Assembly (NCBI GenBank): GCA_963970005.1
Contig: CAXAMN010021374.1
Coordinates: forward strand, 889,204-953,203
Source: Durusdinium trenchii
Lineage: Eukaryota > Sar > Dinophyceae > Suessiales > Symbiodiniaceae
Direction: 5' to 3'
DNA: 64,000 nt
Position numbers and translations under genes: made by a program. Below are positions 44,432 through 56,089 of the stretch, in pieces; position 1 is the first letter of the stretch, and every line of letters starts with the position of its first letter. The notes under the pieces are model-generated. The model saw only the letters and a list, made by a program, of their open reading frames with translations. It ran no database searches and had not been told where the DNA came from.

Positions 44432-46145
44432 CTGCAAGTGGAGGAAGATGAAGATGCCAAAGCGTGGCAAGCCATGATGCTCGAGATGACAGGAGAGAAG
44501 CCGCAGGAGACACAGATTGTACTTCAGCGGCAAATTACAGCAGGAGCTGCAAGGAGATAGGATTTGGGCAAACTGTGCATCCTCATTCTATGAATAGAAT
44601 GGAGGAAAAGAAACTGAATATGGTTTAGCTCTATGGCACCCAGTAGTCTCACTAAAGACTTGTCGTTTGGATGCTTAGGATGTGAACGTTGGTGCCCCGG
44701 CGCAACAGATGTCTACAGTATTCGAAGGGGACGATGCAGAAGCTTTGGAAGCCATGATGGCTGTGATGAACAGGAAACCTTTTGAGGCAGGACTGACTTG
44801 GATGATCTAGATGATCAGTTGCCCTCAAACATAGCAGTCATCCTGCAGAACTGATGGCGTTGATTGATTCATCCTTGTTTGACCCGTCAAGCTACGCAAA
44901 ACGCGTTGGTTTCTTGTCCGTCAGGCTGCAGTTGCTGAGCCTCCAATTCCAACACCTGCACCACAGGCAGCTTTTAACGCAGATGATGCAGCAGCTTTGG
45001 AAGCTATGATGTCGGTGATGAACCGCAAGCCATTCGAGGCCTGGGTGAAGTTTAGGACAATGCTTCAGGAGAATGCAACTGCAACATATATTTGTCAGGA
45101 TGTACCTGCAGAAGTTCCTGAGCCAATTTCAACTCCTGCAGCATCCTTTGAAGGGGATGACGCAGCAGCGTGGGACGCAATGTTGTCGGTGATGAACCGC
45201 AAACCGTTTGAGGCCTGGCAGTCGAAACTTTCAGCAGCTCTAATTTCTCAAGATGCCATGAATATTGAGATCTGTCAGGACGCACCCCCCGAAGTTCCTG
45301 CGCCAATTTCAACTCCTGCAGCATCTTTTGAAGGGGATGATGCAGCAGCGTGGGATGCAATGATGTCTGCAATGAATCGAAAACCATTTGAGGCTGGCTT
45401 TGACTGAGGCTGCATAAAGAACATGGAAGGATCCGTTATCCCATAAAGGTCTAATTACATACATAGTATTACCTACTTATGTATAGATGCGAGTTACATG
45501 TTTGTTTTCCATTTGTTGTGCTGCATGGTTCTTTGTCTCCCTTGTATTTGAACCCGCAACTTAGTTTGGACGGACAGTGACTCTTTTCGTTGGTGCAATC
45601 CAGAACATTTCTGGTATAGGAGAATGCTGAGCCAGCATCGTCAGCTCTACATGAAGATGATGCAGCAGCTTTGGAAGCTATGATGTCGGTGGTGAGCCGC
45701 AAGCCGTTTGAGGCGCTGTTGAGGTATTGATTCCTTGAAAGGACGAGGCAAGTGTCTTTCCCGGATGCATTCCCAGAGAGATTTGTCAGGATGCGGCAGA
45801 AGCTCCTGCGCCAATTTCAGCTGAATCCACCTCTTTGCAGCAAGATGATGCAGCAGCGTGGGACGCAATGTTGTCGGTGATGAACCGCAAGCCATTTGAG
45901 GCGGTCAAGCACAAGGGTTGAGTCATACTGAGCGGGTCATTTCTACGTAAAGGCGTTTGTCTTCTCGCCACAGACGGTGTTGCTCAATTTTTCCAACATG
46001 TTCAAGCTTTCTCAAACTGCTAAACGCTGCTAAACCTTGCTGACAGGCTGAAGCAGCACCAGTGCAAGCATCACCAGCCCTTCAAGGGGATGATGCAGCA
46101 GCTCTGGACTTGATGATGTCCGTAGTGAACCAGAAGCCATGTGAG
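44432..46145 (+). CDS. Repeat-exon protein: eight exons each encoding one DDAAAxDAMMSVMNRKPFE module
   Basis: The exons are 44432-44509, 44679-44786, 44925-45038, 45099-45212, 45279-45392, 45620-45712, 45790-45900 and 46047-46145. Each encodes a variable Pro/Ala-rich lead of 10-20 residues and then the core, such as DDAAAWDAMLSVMNRKPFE. All introns are phase 0. Exons 2-8 end in GAG|GC and start after AG|G. Intron lengths are 169, 138, 60, 66, 227, 77 and 146 bases. Exon 1 is the most diverged (DEDAKAWQAMMLEMTGEKP) and its donor is unclear. The module looks like a short amphipathic helix with a conserved RKPFE end. The two shortest introns have no stop and are multiples of three, so they could be retained. 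The function, the true N-terminus and the 3' end are unknown; the last module is more diverged (VVNQKPCE). Confidence 0.75.
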
Positions 46146-46440
46146 GCTCAGTTATAAGTTGCTTTCTTGAGATCACTTGTGATGTGGAGGATCAGGTTTG
46201 GTTCCCTCAAGATCCATCAGATTTGTTTTTTTTTCTTTTCTTTCTGAGCGATGAGATGAAGATGATGAAGATCAGATGTGTTGGATTCACAGTGTTGGAT
46301 TCGCCTCTGCCTCGACTGGAGGATTCACCAAAGGGGCTTCTGCAGAGTGATTGCTCCACGGAGCATGTGCAGGTGGGAGAGACACACTCTGCGGGATATT
46401 TTGCAATTTTGTGTCCGACATTTTGCAATTTTGTGTCCCG

Positions 46441-46558
46441 CCAGTAACAAGAAGCTACTGTTACTAGTAGCAAGGCACCTTACTACTAGTAGCAAGAAGC
46501 TACTAGTAGCTGGTAGCTCCTGGCATTACTACTAGTAACAAGAAGCTACTAGTAACAA
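46441..46558. repeat. CTAGTA-type dispersed repeat, copy 4
   Basis: It holds several ACTAGTAGCAAG and AAGCTACTAGTA units and ends with CTCCTGGCATTACTACTAG, the phrase that opens copy 1. Confidence 0.85.
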
Positions 46559-47470
46559 CGCAAAACAACTAACAGTTGGTCACTTGCTCGTTAATCCACC
46601 CTGACTCATTCCCTTATGGTGCCAGGTCCTGGAGAAATCCGAGTCGGAGCAAAGTGGTGGCCCCAGAAGACCGTCGAGTGAGGTGTTTGAACTCACATGC
46701 CAAATCGGATGTGTTCGTTCTTGAGTCAAGCAGGTTTCTTTGAAGAAGTTCTATTTTTGCGTTTGAGCGACGGACAAACATATTGGTTGACTTATTTAGT
46801 CACGGCATGATCCTAAACCTATGTTGAGGGCTTTGTTTCTGTGGAAAACGATATGGTCCCCACCAAAAAAACGATAATATTGTTAAGATGTAGTGGGTGC
46901 AAAGACGTTTGTGGTTACAATATGTTATTGCATTTGCATGTCTTTTTGAGCTAAGCCGATGGGCACAACTGTTCATCAATGATAGTCCCAGACAACTTCC
47001 CAAATGATAGTCCAAACGATAAGCGAACGATAACCTAAATGTCACGCCAGGCACTCCGTAAACCTACTTCTCCACATTACTAGTGTTTGTTCATGGGCCG
47101 AGCTACTAGGTCCTCGCTTATGTGTTGTGATCCTTGCACAGCCCAGTGCCACGAGAACCCAAGTGCATAAATCAAGTGCTGTGCCATTCCTGTGCAGAAA
47201 GCACTGTAAGCCTCTAATTTGAGGTTGTGGGTTATATTTTGTGTTTTAGTCTATGTGCCGGTATGCTATGCTAACTACGGTTTGGAGAAACATTGGAGAA
47301 CGGTATGGACCCCACCAAAAACGATAATCATGTCAAATGGTATTTGGCTACACGATTAATTTTGTCCTCTGCTCATTTGGGTCCAGTCACTAAGCTCGCC
47401 ACTGGCACACATTGGCTCAAGCTGCGAACGTTTCAGAGGTGGAGAGTCGTGTACGGTCACGTCGTTCGCC
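46559..47470. other. Non-coding
   Basis: No gene was recognised. Two similar phrases occur 0.45 kb apart in opposite sense: ATGGTCCCCACCAAAAAAACG at about 46851 and ATGGACCCCACCAAAAACGAT at about 47304 share the CCCCACCAAAAA core. A TTGGCTCAAG decamer lies at 47412-47421, about 50 bases before a candidate first exon. Confidence 0.4.
47412..47421 (+). other. Possible spliced-leader relic (TTGGCTCAAG)
   Basis: The ten bases equal the 3' end of the dinoflagellate spliced leader. With the preceding CACA they differ from CATTTTGGCTCAAG at two positions. It sits upstream of a candidate first exon, where relic leaders are expected. The match is short and may be chance. Confidence 0.25.
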
Positions 47471-47545
47471 ATGGCGGAATCCGTGCTCTTGGTGCCCGGC
47501 GAGCGCCGGTTGGACTTGGAAACCACGGAGGGGGTGATGATCCAG
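47471..47545 (+). CDS. Candidate first exon of an unrecognised gene
   Basis: An ATG opens 25 codons (MAESVLLVPGERRLDLETTE and a few more) ending CAG|GCAAGG, a GC donor of the kind used elsewhere in the window. A stretch at about 47892-48035 (AEDCDTWRRPDSLALSFTTT onward) after CAG|G could be a following exon. No family was recognised. Confidence 0.35.
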
Positions 47546-48449
47546 GCAAGGTCGATGAGGTCGGCAAGGCAGTGAAGTGACCTGCAGTGGCGCTGCCAAT
47601 CTTTACCATTCAGACTTTCAGCAATCCAAGATTAGGTAGTGAGCATGGGTTCGATGGCATCAACACTGCATGATGACATGTTCTTGATCCTGGACAAAAG
47701 AGCAAAGTTTGCTGTCCAACAGCCACGACTTAACCATTTCTGAGAGTTGTCGTGGGGGGGTGTAGATGCTGTGGATCTAACAAAGAGTGTCTTCTGAAGA
47801 TTTCTAGGACTTGATGCATGCGGTCGAGCAAGCGCATCGATATGGCAGCATGTGTCCGCATTTTGTAGCTGCATGTTTGACCCATCAGGCTGAAGATTGC
47901 GACACCTGGAGAAGACCCGACAGCTTGGCGCTTAGCTTCACAACAACTTTTGCAATGACAGGGTCACATGATAGAGCTGAAAACTGCGATGTTGATTCTT
48001 CCCTGATTTTTTTGGGGACGCCTTGTTTGACTGACTAAGGTCAAGAGCTGCAGTCGCTAAAGGTGTTCCTGGACCAGCAGCATGGGTTTCATGAGTTGCT
48101 TGGTCTAACCCACGAGCTGTTGCAACGTTGGATAAACCAAGCCACTTTAAAATTGACAGATTTGCTGCACAGTCCTAGCGTTTGCATGTGTTGCAATATC
48201 TGTACCTTAAAACAGCATTCTAGATCCTGTGAACAGCTACGGTAAACAATGGAATTTGAAGTCAAGACCGCAAGCACGCACACGATGAGTTGCTGTTCGC
48301 TGGTTCTCGGAAAGACCAACCAGTGTTTTTGGCGTGAGCGGAGTCAGCTGGGGCACCATCATCGCTAGGCGAAGGCAGCATGGATATGTGATGGTGGGCG
48401 GCACTCGAGTTGGCTTCACAAAGCAGGGAGTCTTTTTGTGTCTTGGCGG
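47546..48449. other. Non-coding or unresolved introns/exons
   Basis: Apart from the possible exon at about 47892-48035, no coding stretch is convincing. No repeat was noticed. Confidence 0.35.
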
Positions 48450-48563
48450 ACAAGAAGCTACCAGGAGCAAAGGGCATCGCTACTAGGAGCAAGGACGCTA
48501 CTAGGGGCTCCTGGCCTTACTACTAGGAACAAGAAGCTACTAGGGGCTCCTGGCATCGCTACG
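48450..48563. repeat. CTAGTA-type dispersed repeat, copy 5
   Basis: The units CGCTACTAGGAGCAAGGACG, CTCCTGGCCTTACTACTAGG and AACAAGAAGCTACTAGGGG are near-identical to parts of copies 3 and 8. Confidence 0.85.
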
Positions 48564-48689
48564 AATGCAGCGATCGGACGCTACGAACGGGGCTGCACCG
48601 AACGAGTCGGGCGGACTCGTGAGACCAGTCCAAAAGCCGAAGCCTCGCAAGGTAAATGAGGTGTGATGGGGACACTGAAACTCTGAAAC

Positions 48690-48778
48690 ACTAGTAACAA
48701 GAAGCTACTAGTAACAAGTGCATCGCTTCTAGTAACAAGTGCCTTACTAGTAATTAGTAACAAGAAGCTGCTAGAAAC
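48690..48778. repeat. CTAGTA-type dispersed repeat, copy 6
   Basis: It starts ACTAGTAACAAGAAGCTACT and continues with AACAAGTGCATCGCTTCTAG, matching the internal order of copy 1. Confidence 0.85.
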
Positions 48779-48892
48779 ACCCGGCCCAGGCATGAGAACC
48801 ACTTGAAGAGGTACTTCGGCATGCTGAGGCGAAAGAGAACAAGAAGGGCCGATTCAAATGCTGAGAGTTTCTTCAATCAAACTCTTTTGTTT

Positions 48893-48996
48893 ACTAGTAG
48901 ATATGTACTAGTATCTTTTTGTTACTACTAGTAAGGCACTTGTTACTAGAAGCGGTGCACTTGTTACTAGTAGCTTCTTGTTACTAGTAGCGTCTT
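48893..48996 (-). repeat. CTAGTA-type dispersed repeat, copy 7 (reverse orientation)
   Basis: Read on the - strand it gives AACAAGAAGCTACTAGTAAC and AACAAGTGCCTTACTAGTAG, the same units as copy 6. It lies only about 115 bases from copy 6 in opposite orientation, so the pair forms an imperfect inverted repeat. Confidence 0.85.
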
Positions 48997-49772
48997 TGTT
49001 TCTGTGTATGCACAAATTGATGCAAACTTCGAAGGTCGAACGTTTGCGGTCTCGGGATCGGTGTTCACGTAGGTCCCGCGCAAATGTCATGTTGCTGAAC
49101 CTGGCACCGGAGGCATGTGCCAAGGTGCGGAGATCAGCATGGTTAGGGGATGTGGGTCACTTCCAGAAGTGCACCTCTTGCATCCCTTGTTTCTGGTGCC
49201 GCTCATTGCATCATACCATTGGTGTCACGAAACGCAAACCCTAGCTTTGACAAGCTTTTCCGGTCTTCCCGCACACGCAGTCTCACATCTTTGTCCACAA
49301 GAGCTTTCCAGAGCATCCCGATGCACCAATCAATGTTGGTTCTGGGCATCTAGGCACAGCAAATTGTTGTGCTGGATGATAGTTCAGTCTAGAGACTCTT
49401 GCTTTTTCTCTGTTTTGGCCAGGTTGAAACTCCCCTTCAGGGAGGTGGTTTGCTTTCTGCGCTGGCAGCCAACATGTCGACTGTCTCGCAGGAGCTTGTC
49501 TATTTCCAATGGGCATGCGACTGTCTAGGTCGAGCGGTGATAAATATCAGTGATCAAGCATGATCAAGTAGAACAGGCTGGGCAAGCAAGGTCATTGAGT
49601 ATCGTGGTCCTTGAATGGATATATATATATATATAGAGAGAGAGATGGGATGTCCAAAACATGTTGAAAGGGATTTTACTTTTTCTATGTGTTTGGGGGT
49701 CTATATACATACATATATATATATATATGTATACAGTACCTGAGTCTCAGTCACACGAAGACATGTTGTGAG
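48997..49772. other. Intergenic upstream of EF-hand gene
   Basis: Two (TA)n microsatellites lie at about 49619-49640 and 49710-49730. No gene is supported. Confidence 0.4.
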
Positions 49773-51477
49773 GACATGCGAAAGACCTTCTTGAAGGCCA
49801 CGTTTGCTGCTGCTGACTACAACAACAATGGCCGCCTGAGCGCTTCTGGTGGCAAACAAGTGTGGGTTAAAAGGTCAGGTTTTTAGACCTATGATGAAGA
49901 TTGATGAAGTATATATATATATATGTCGTGATATGTCTCTCAGAGTTATTTTTTGTTATTCACTTTTAGTCGATCCTTGGATGGCTTTCTCAGGCCGGCC
50001 AGAAATCAGCCACATGATGCGACGACTGCTGTACACCATGCCTCTCGATCAATCGTATCGGGGAGGGAGGTTTATGATGGTTTACGTGTCTTTCGGAGAA
50101 GGAAAAGAAGAGTCGGACGATGTCCGGTACGAAGGTGCAGTCCTACTCATCACCTCTCATCACCTCTCAGAGGTTTTTTTAGACTTTTGGAGATCGCAAC
50201 ATGCAGATCTTCAGGTCTCGCCTTTGGGTTCGGTCCACCGGACCGACGTGGCGCAATTGAGGTCCGCTGAAGATGGACGGGAGATGATGGAAAGGGCGGA
50301 TGCGGATGAGAATGGTGGAGTGAGCTACGACGAGTTCGTTGAATGGTTGGAAAGGAACAATCCAGGAGACGAGAAGCCAACCATGACTGACGGTTGGGAC
50401 ATTGAAGGTAAATTGTATCCAAGTTGCCCATCCATGTTGGGTCATTCTGAAGTGGAATTTAGATGATGCACCCAAAAAGCTCCTTTCTTGATGCTTGATT
50501 ATCTTGACTCACCTGTTCATGGAGTTTCATGGTACCTTTTCTTCACGCTCCCTTTCTTCATGCAACTTCAGGAGCCTTAGAGAAGTCCCTCATGACGGAT
50601 GCTGATTTGGTCAAAGCGACCTTCAGACTGTGGGACGTGGACGGCAACGGTGTTGTGAGCAAAGAGGAGCGAAGGGTAGTCCTCAGCCATTCCATGTTTG
50701 TTTGAAGAAGATGGTGTGTGCATGGGAAGCTGCTTGGGTTTGGGATCGGACAGAATGGAACAGACATTTGTGTATGATCAGCGGTGCTGAGCCCAAGCAT
50801 GCTAAATGGGCTATCTGTGGAAAATATTGACATGGCCAACAATTGATATGTATATATGTTATCGAGCAGTAGGACATCTTGCTGGTATAAGGCAAGTAGA
50901 ACGGTGCTTCTCAATAAAAATATCAAGGGTGCGAGTGTTTCCTGGTGAACCCCAGGAGCTGCGAAAGATGCTGAGCTCCACGGGCCTTGCACCCTCAGAG
51001 ATCCGGACATTGATAGATGTCCTGGACACCGATGATGATGGGGATATGGCTGCTTGGCATTGGCAACGAACCGCCCTGAAGACTGGGCACTCATGAATAG
51101 TGGTCAGTAGTCCAGATGATTTTCTCCAACCTTGTAACTTGATGCGGTGACTATAATGGAGTCCTACTGCCAACAAGCGGCGTTTGGCTTGACACCACAA
51201 CGGCTACTTCTTGTCCCGTTGACTCATTTTTTCAAAAGCCCTGTCGGTGTAGTCAGTGTAGTTTGCCCGCGGTGCCACACCCTTGATATTTTTCTCTAGG
51301 TGCTTCCAATCTGGGGTACCCAATTCTTGGGTTGAGCTGTTCAAGGCAACTTTTGGGTCTCTTTTGGCCAAAAGCGCAGGTTTTGAGGCTGTTTGTCCAG
51401 CCACAACAGCCCCGTCTTCGCTCAGCTCCCAGGACTACGATGAGTTTGTGGATTTCCTGTTCCGCAGGACCTCGTGA
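49773..51477 (+). CDS. EF-hand calcium-binding protein, at least six exons
   Basis: Exon 1 (about 49773-49848, ATG at 49776) has a first, degenerate loop DYNNNGRLSASG. Exon 2 begins at 49994. The third coding block, ending at 50407, has a canonical loop DADENGGVSYDE. Exon 50572-50675 has DVDGNGVVSKEE. Exons 50956-51048 and 51433-51477 together make DTDDDGDMDYDE, so the intron splits the loop after Met with a GC donor; TGA ends the protein at 51475-51477. The other placed introns are GT-AG, and all resume at AG|G. The boundary between exon 2 and the second-loop block (50050-50260) is uncertain. Four EF hands in two pairs suggest a calmodulin/centrin or calcineurin-B-like sensor. Three loops keep all acidic positions; the first lacks the final Glu and may not bind calcium. 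Confidence 0.85.
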
Positions 51478-54400
51478 AATGCCCCGAGCGAGGTTGGCGC
51501 GAGCGCGGTCCCAGCGCTTCGAGCGCTTTGTGGAGCAGAAGAAGCTGTTTATGGCTTTCAGAAGTTCACACGTTTGGAAGATCAAAGCTGCAAATGGGTT
51601 TATCAGTCACGAAGTCCTCCCTCAAACGACAGGCGTTGTTTTTGTTGCCTGTGATGCGTGAATTCTGACACTAGCCGAGTGCATGGGAACAGAAAGCTGA
51701 GAAGTTCAAAAAAGGATCGAACGGATGTTTCCTTCTAGCTGAAACCAGTATGGAAAAAAGAGCTGAACATTTGTTCAACAGACAGACTTTGCTTTGCTGA
51801 CTTGGAGCGATTCCTGACTTTTCTGACTTTCTGGTCCTTGTGCGGGCGAAACGGCGTGTTGTTTGCACGATCCTAAAGGGAATGCGTGCTGTTTGCCTGC
51901 GTGAGAAGAATCCGAGTGCAGGGAGACCCCACAGTGCTTGCAGAAGAACCAGTAGAATAGCAATTTGGATCACTTTGTGTCACTCTAGTGCCTATATTGT
52001 GTCAGTACAAGTCATGCGTCCAGGACCAGTGTGGAACTGAATCAAGATGGACAAACAGCGGAGCAATGTAGAAAGAGCACGAGTTTTTGGTAAGAGCTTT
52101 GGTATGATATCTCGTTCCCCTTCATCAGGCTTTGCCTTTGTACACTGCTTTTGAACCTGGGGAGAGGTTCCAATCACCAAAAAAGAGCTGAGAACGGATC
52201 ACAGGCAATTCAGTCTTCGGGTTCGCTCCACATCGGACAAGAAAAACACCGGTCACCGGTGACGGAGCACATCAGGTGACGACACATCGGAGCTTTGGGC
52301 CCAGCTGGAGGAGAGAAGACGGCAGTGACGTTTTGGCAGTTTGGGGCTGTGGCAACACGCGCGCAGTCTGCAGATACATCAGTACATAGGGAAAGGTGAG
52401 TCTAGACTAGGCCCGTGTAGACTCAGACTCACGTGAGAATATCAGTTGGTGGATGGATTGCTGTGTGTGTTGTGTTTGATTGAAGCAGAAACAGTTCTAC
52501 AGCTTACATAGTTTTTTGTCATGCTTGGCCGCTCACTGAACTTCTCATAAGAACTTCCCATAAGTGGCGACGCAAAACATTTATACAGATTGGAGCGCGA
52601 AGGGAAAACATGGAATGCTGTTGTTTCTGGGAATTGACTTGACAAGACAGATCCAAAGTTGCAGGACATGGAGAAAAACGGTGCATCGCTGCAAGCACAA
52701 GTGCAGAAATTGGCCTCGCACCCGGACTTGACATCCTGAGTGAAGAATCCATTGCCGGCTTATTCAATTTACAGTTGTACAAATTATACTGCGCTCTTAG
52801 GTTGGAGGCCATCCCTAGTAGGTTGGAGGCCATCGCTACTAGGTTGACCCCTGAAGACTCTGACTTCACAGCTCATCCTTCTTTGCTGGCTGATGTTGTT
52901 GTACTGTTTCTTTAGGTCTCTGTATGTGCACCATCCACTTGGCTTCCCATTCCAGAGGACCAGGACAGATCATGTCCGCATGCTTCCCATTCCAGCAGGT
53001 TGAACAAGTCAGGAAAATCCTTTTAACACACCTCTTGCACCATGAGGAGTCGGCTCTGGATCGGTTGATTTCGTGTTTGTGAGGAGTCCTTGGCCACAAC
53101 ACATTTTTTCATTGGCGACTCAGATGAGGAGCGACTTTTCTTTGGAAGCGACTTCTCAAAGCACAGGGGTTGATGCTACTGTTAGCTGGCTGCCACAGAC
53201 ACCAGAGTTCTGACAATGGAGTGCACTATGTTGAATTCACAAACACATGTCTTGTATATGTATAGTAATATTTGTGTGTAACACATATATATATATATAG
53301 GTCCAACTACCGAGCTGGAACCCTTCAAATCTCTTTTACAGAGCTTCTCTTGCTCTGACAGTGCTGCAGCTCTTGACTGATTGACTCGTCTAGGACTAGG
53401 AACATGTTTGGATCTCCTGACATCTTGAATCTTCAATCCTGGCATGGGATTGTACTGTACCTTAGAGTCTGTTGAAACGCGTTGCAAATGCAAACCGTTT
53501 AGCTAGATATTGCTCTTGATCCGTTTAACCACCGCTGGCATGTGCCCGCCGGTGACGTGGGCAAGCGACCAAATGACACTGAACCGAAATTGACGAGAAG
53601 ATGTGGATGGTAGCCAAACCCAGAAGCGGTTCGTTGCTAAATGGACGACCCCACCTGTACACAATATATATATATATAGATGCAAGAGCATGTGGAAGCT
53701 CGTTAATCAGTGGGTCTTGGTGTAACAACTGCATGTTCGTTCCAAAACATCAATCATCACGGATCCAACTCTGAATTCTTGAGCATTCTCAATTAGCCAC
53801 TTTAGCAATGAAACCTAGATCTAATTGACATTCAATATATGCTAACTGCGGTGCACAAATCGATTCTCACCGCGTGGTTTTCTCCTACCTTCTACATGCT
53901 ACATTGTCTTCATATAGTTTATTGACATCATCATCGATGATGATTGTAATGCTAGTGTCTCTCTCTCTCTCTCTCTCGCTCCTTTGCATTGACTCATGTC
54001 ATTATTATTGTTACTATTATTATTACTATTACTGTGTGAAAAACACACACACTCCTGTCAGCTTTTCATTTGATGATTGTTTATTGTTCCCTAATCGTCC
54101 TGCAATCTCCCGGGTGTTTCTCCGTTTTCTGGGTCCGGTTTGGTGTCGTTTGCAAACGGTTATATACTGTTATGATGCTCTTGCGCAATGCATGTTTCAC
54201 AAGACTTATGCCATACAAATGCTGGTTCAAGGTATCAGCGTGGCTGGCAAGCAGCCGCTGCCACTGCTCTCAGACAGAGCTCATTCGCTCGCAGCACCAC
54301 TCACTAGACTGTTGAACAGCGCTGCCACTGCAGAAAATTGCGGCCTTACCCCCCACTCACCTTTTGCTGTCCAAGTGAGACTCCCTCCCGCCTCCCCCCC

Positions 54401-55573
54401 CAGTCTTCTCCTGTCTACGTCAGACCACTTGTCCGATCCCAGCAAATACTCACACTCATAAGCAATTGTTGCTTAGAAACAGAGATGCTTAATTACAGTA
54501 GCTTAATATGTTTCAATGATTTTCATATTAGCACAATGCAGAATAACCTAATGATACCAGAAAAGGTTTGATCCCATTTGCTACCAGAACAGGAGTTTTT
54601 GGTGACACTTGACACTAGCAGACGCATTGAGAATAGAAAACGAAGATGAAAACAATGGAATGCAGTGGGTTCGCTTAGGAATGTGCATATGTATGTCCAT
54701 CATAAGACCATACAATCCGGAGGAACGGTTCTGGACAGGGAATATGTCTCAAAGGAAATATCCGCTTTGATGGATCAGCATTCGGTTCTCTTTTGCAGGA
54801 GGAGCAGCCCCTGGGCAGCACAACGTGGAGCGACGTTGTCAGCGACACTTCATGTCCAAGTTGGCTGCAGCCCACACACACACACACATTCTATGCACCG
54901 ATAACGAGTCCCAAGCAAGTCGCTAAAACTCATTTGTCAATTATAAGTATCACTGCCGCTTTAGCCGGCCTTGTATATCACAGAATGCACTGATGTAACA
55001 GGTCCATTCGTTTAAACGATTGTTTTCCACTGTTCTTTAAACTCCGAATGCTACCTGACAGTGCTCATACGCATAACAGCGCTGAGTTCCGAATCCTTAG
55101 ACAAGGTGGACAGGGGCATGACAAAAATCTCGAGGCTGCAAGGCCTAAGACATCCTACGACGGAAACTGGAAAAGCATGTTGTTTGCAGCTCTTGTCGCT
55201 GTCGTCCTTCTCCTTGTTGTCGTTGTCGTGGTGGTGGCGGCGGCGGCTGTTGTTGTTGTGGTGGTGGTGTTTTCCACTCATCTTGAACTGCTGTCTCTTC
55301 CTTACTTGGAAAGCTGGCTCCTCAGCGCAGGTGCCCAAACAAGTGGTCACTCCCTTTCTGTCGGTTGTGTGCCCGGTGTTCACTCAGAGAACAGATTCAG
55401 ACCCGATCTTCACCAAGGCTCGATGATTTCTGGAATGCCCTTGATGAGGATCTTTGCCGTGGTGCAGAGATTTTGCTACTCGGATGCGCATCGATTAATG
55501 TTCGTGGGTGTTCATGAGCAGTCATCCACCATTGTTGTTCAGATGTTAACAATTTCACAGCAGCTCTAACTAT
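51478..55573. other. Gene-poor region with microsatellites
   Basis: (TA)n tracts lie near 53285-53302 and 53668-53682, (CT)n at 53957-53977, an ATT/TTA tract at 54000-54035, and a GTT/GTG tract at 55205-55272. A short stretch at about 52650-52732 (DPKLQDMEKNGASLQAQVQ then KLASHPDL) is protein-like and helical, and may be an exon. At 52800-52850 TAGGTTGGAGGCCATC is duplicated next to CGCTACTAGG, a fragment related to the CTAGTA repeats. No confident gene was found. Confidence 0.4.
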
Positions 55574-56089
55574 ATGCATTACCGTTCAAGTTTTTGCTCG
55601 AGCCCTCTTTCAGAGCTGCTGGCCAGAATGGTGGATGCGAACGCCTTTCAGGGCATTCGCCTGTGTTGCCCGAGTCCAGGACAGCCATTTGTGGCAGTGG
55701 CGGATGATCTGCCTAGAGCGCTATTTGGCAACTCTAGCAATCAGTTCAAGCCCAAAGAAGTCAAAAGCAGTCAGCAGCCTGATGATATTTTACCACATGG
55801 CAATGCAGAACCCATCTTTGATGAAGCCGTCGCCGAAAGTCATGTGGAGCCATTCAGTGTGGAAGAATGTCGCAAATCCTTTGAGTCCTGGACTCACTAT
55901 ACAAGGGACAATCCTTGTGCAGCACCCAATCGGTGGGCACATGAGATGTACCTCCAGCAACTGGCAAAGTTCTTGAAAGACGATCACCAGCAACATCGCT
56001 TGGAGTGCATCAACGAGATGCGCAAAGCTACCACCTCCATGGGCAAACCTCCCACCTCCGTGTGGCGAGCTTTCGGCTGGCAAACATAG
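55574..56089 (+). CDS. Hypothetical protein, 171 codons
   Basis: The frame opens with ATG at 55574; a second ATG at 55629 follows an AG and may be the real start or an exon edge. Amino-acid use is balanced and largely hydrophilic (VEECRKSFESWTHYTRDNP, NRWAHEMYLQQLAKFLKDD), with a helical C-terminal half that ends VWRAFGWQT before TAG. No signal peptide, membrane segment or known motif is seen. It has no recognised family and lies alone between two non-coding stretches on the same strand as the other genes. Confidence 0.45.
   Translation: MHYRSSFCSSPLSELLARMVDANAFQGIRLCCPSPGQPFVAVADDLPRALFGNSSNQFKPKEVKSSQQPDDILPHGNAEPIFDEAVAESHVEPFSVEECRKSFESWTHYTRDNPCAAPNRWAHEMYLQQLAKFLKDDHQQHRLECINEMRKATTSMGKPPTSVWRAFGWQT

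Noticed and set aside
46441..48996. CTAGTA arrays considered as a CRISPR array
   Set aside because: Units are short and uneven, with no constant repeat-spacer layout. No cas-like gene is present and the context is eukaryotic.
55048..55569. Open frame with a long Val/Ala run that looks like a membrane helix
   Set aside because: The run is the translation of a GTT/GTG microsatellite; flanking sequence is not protein-like.
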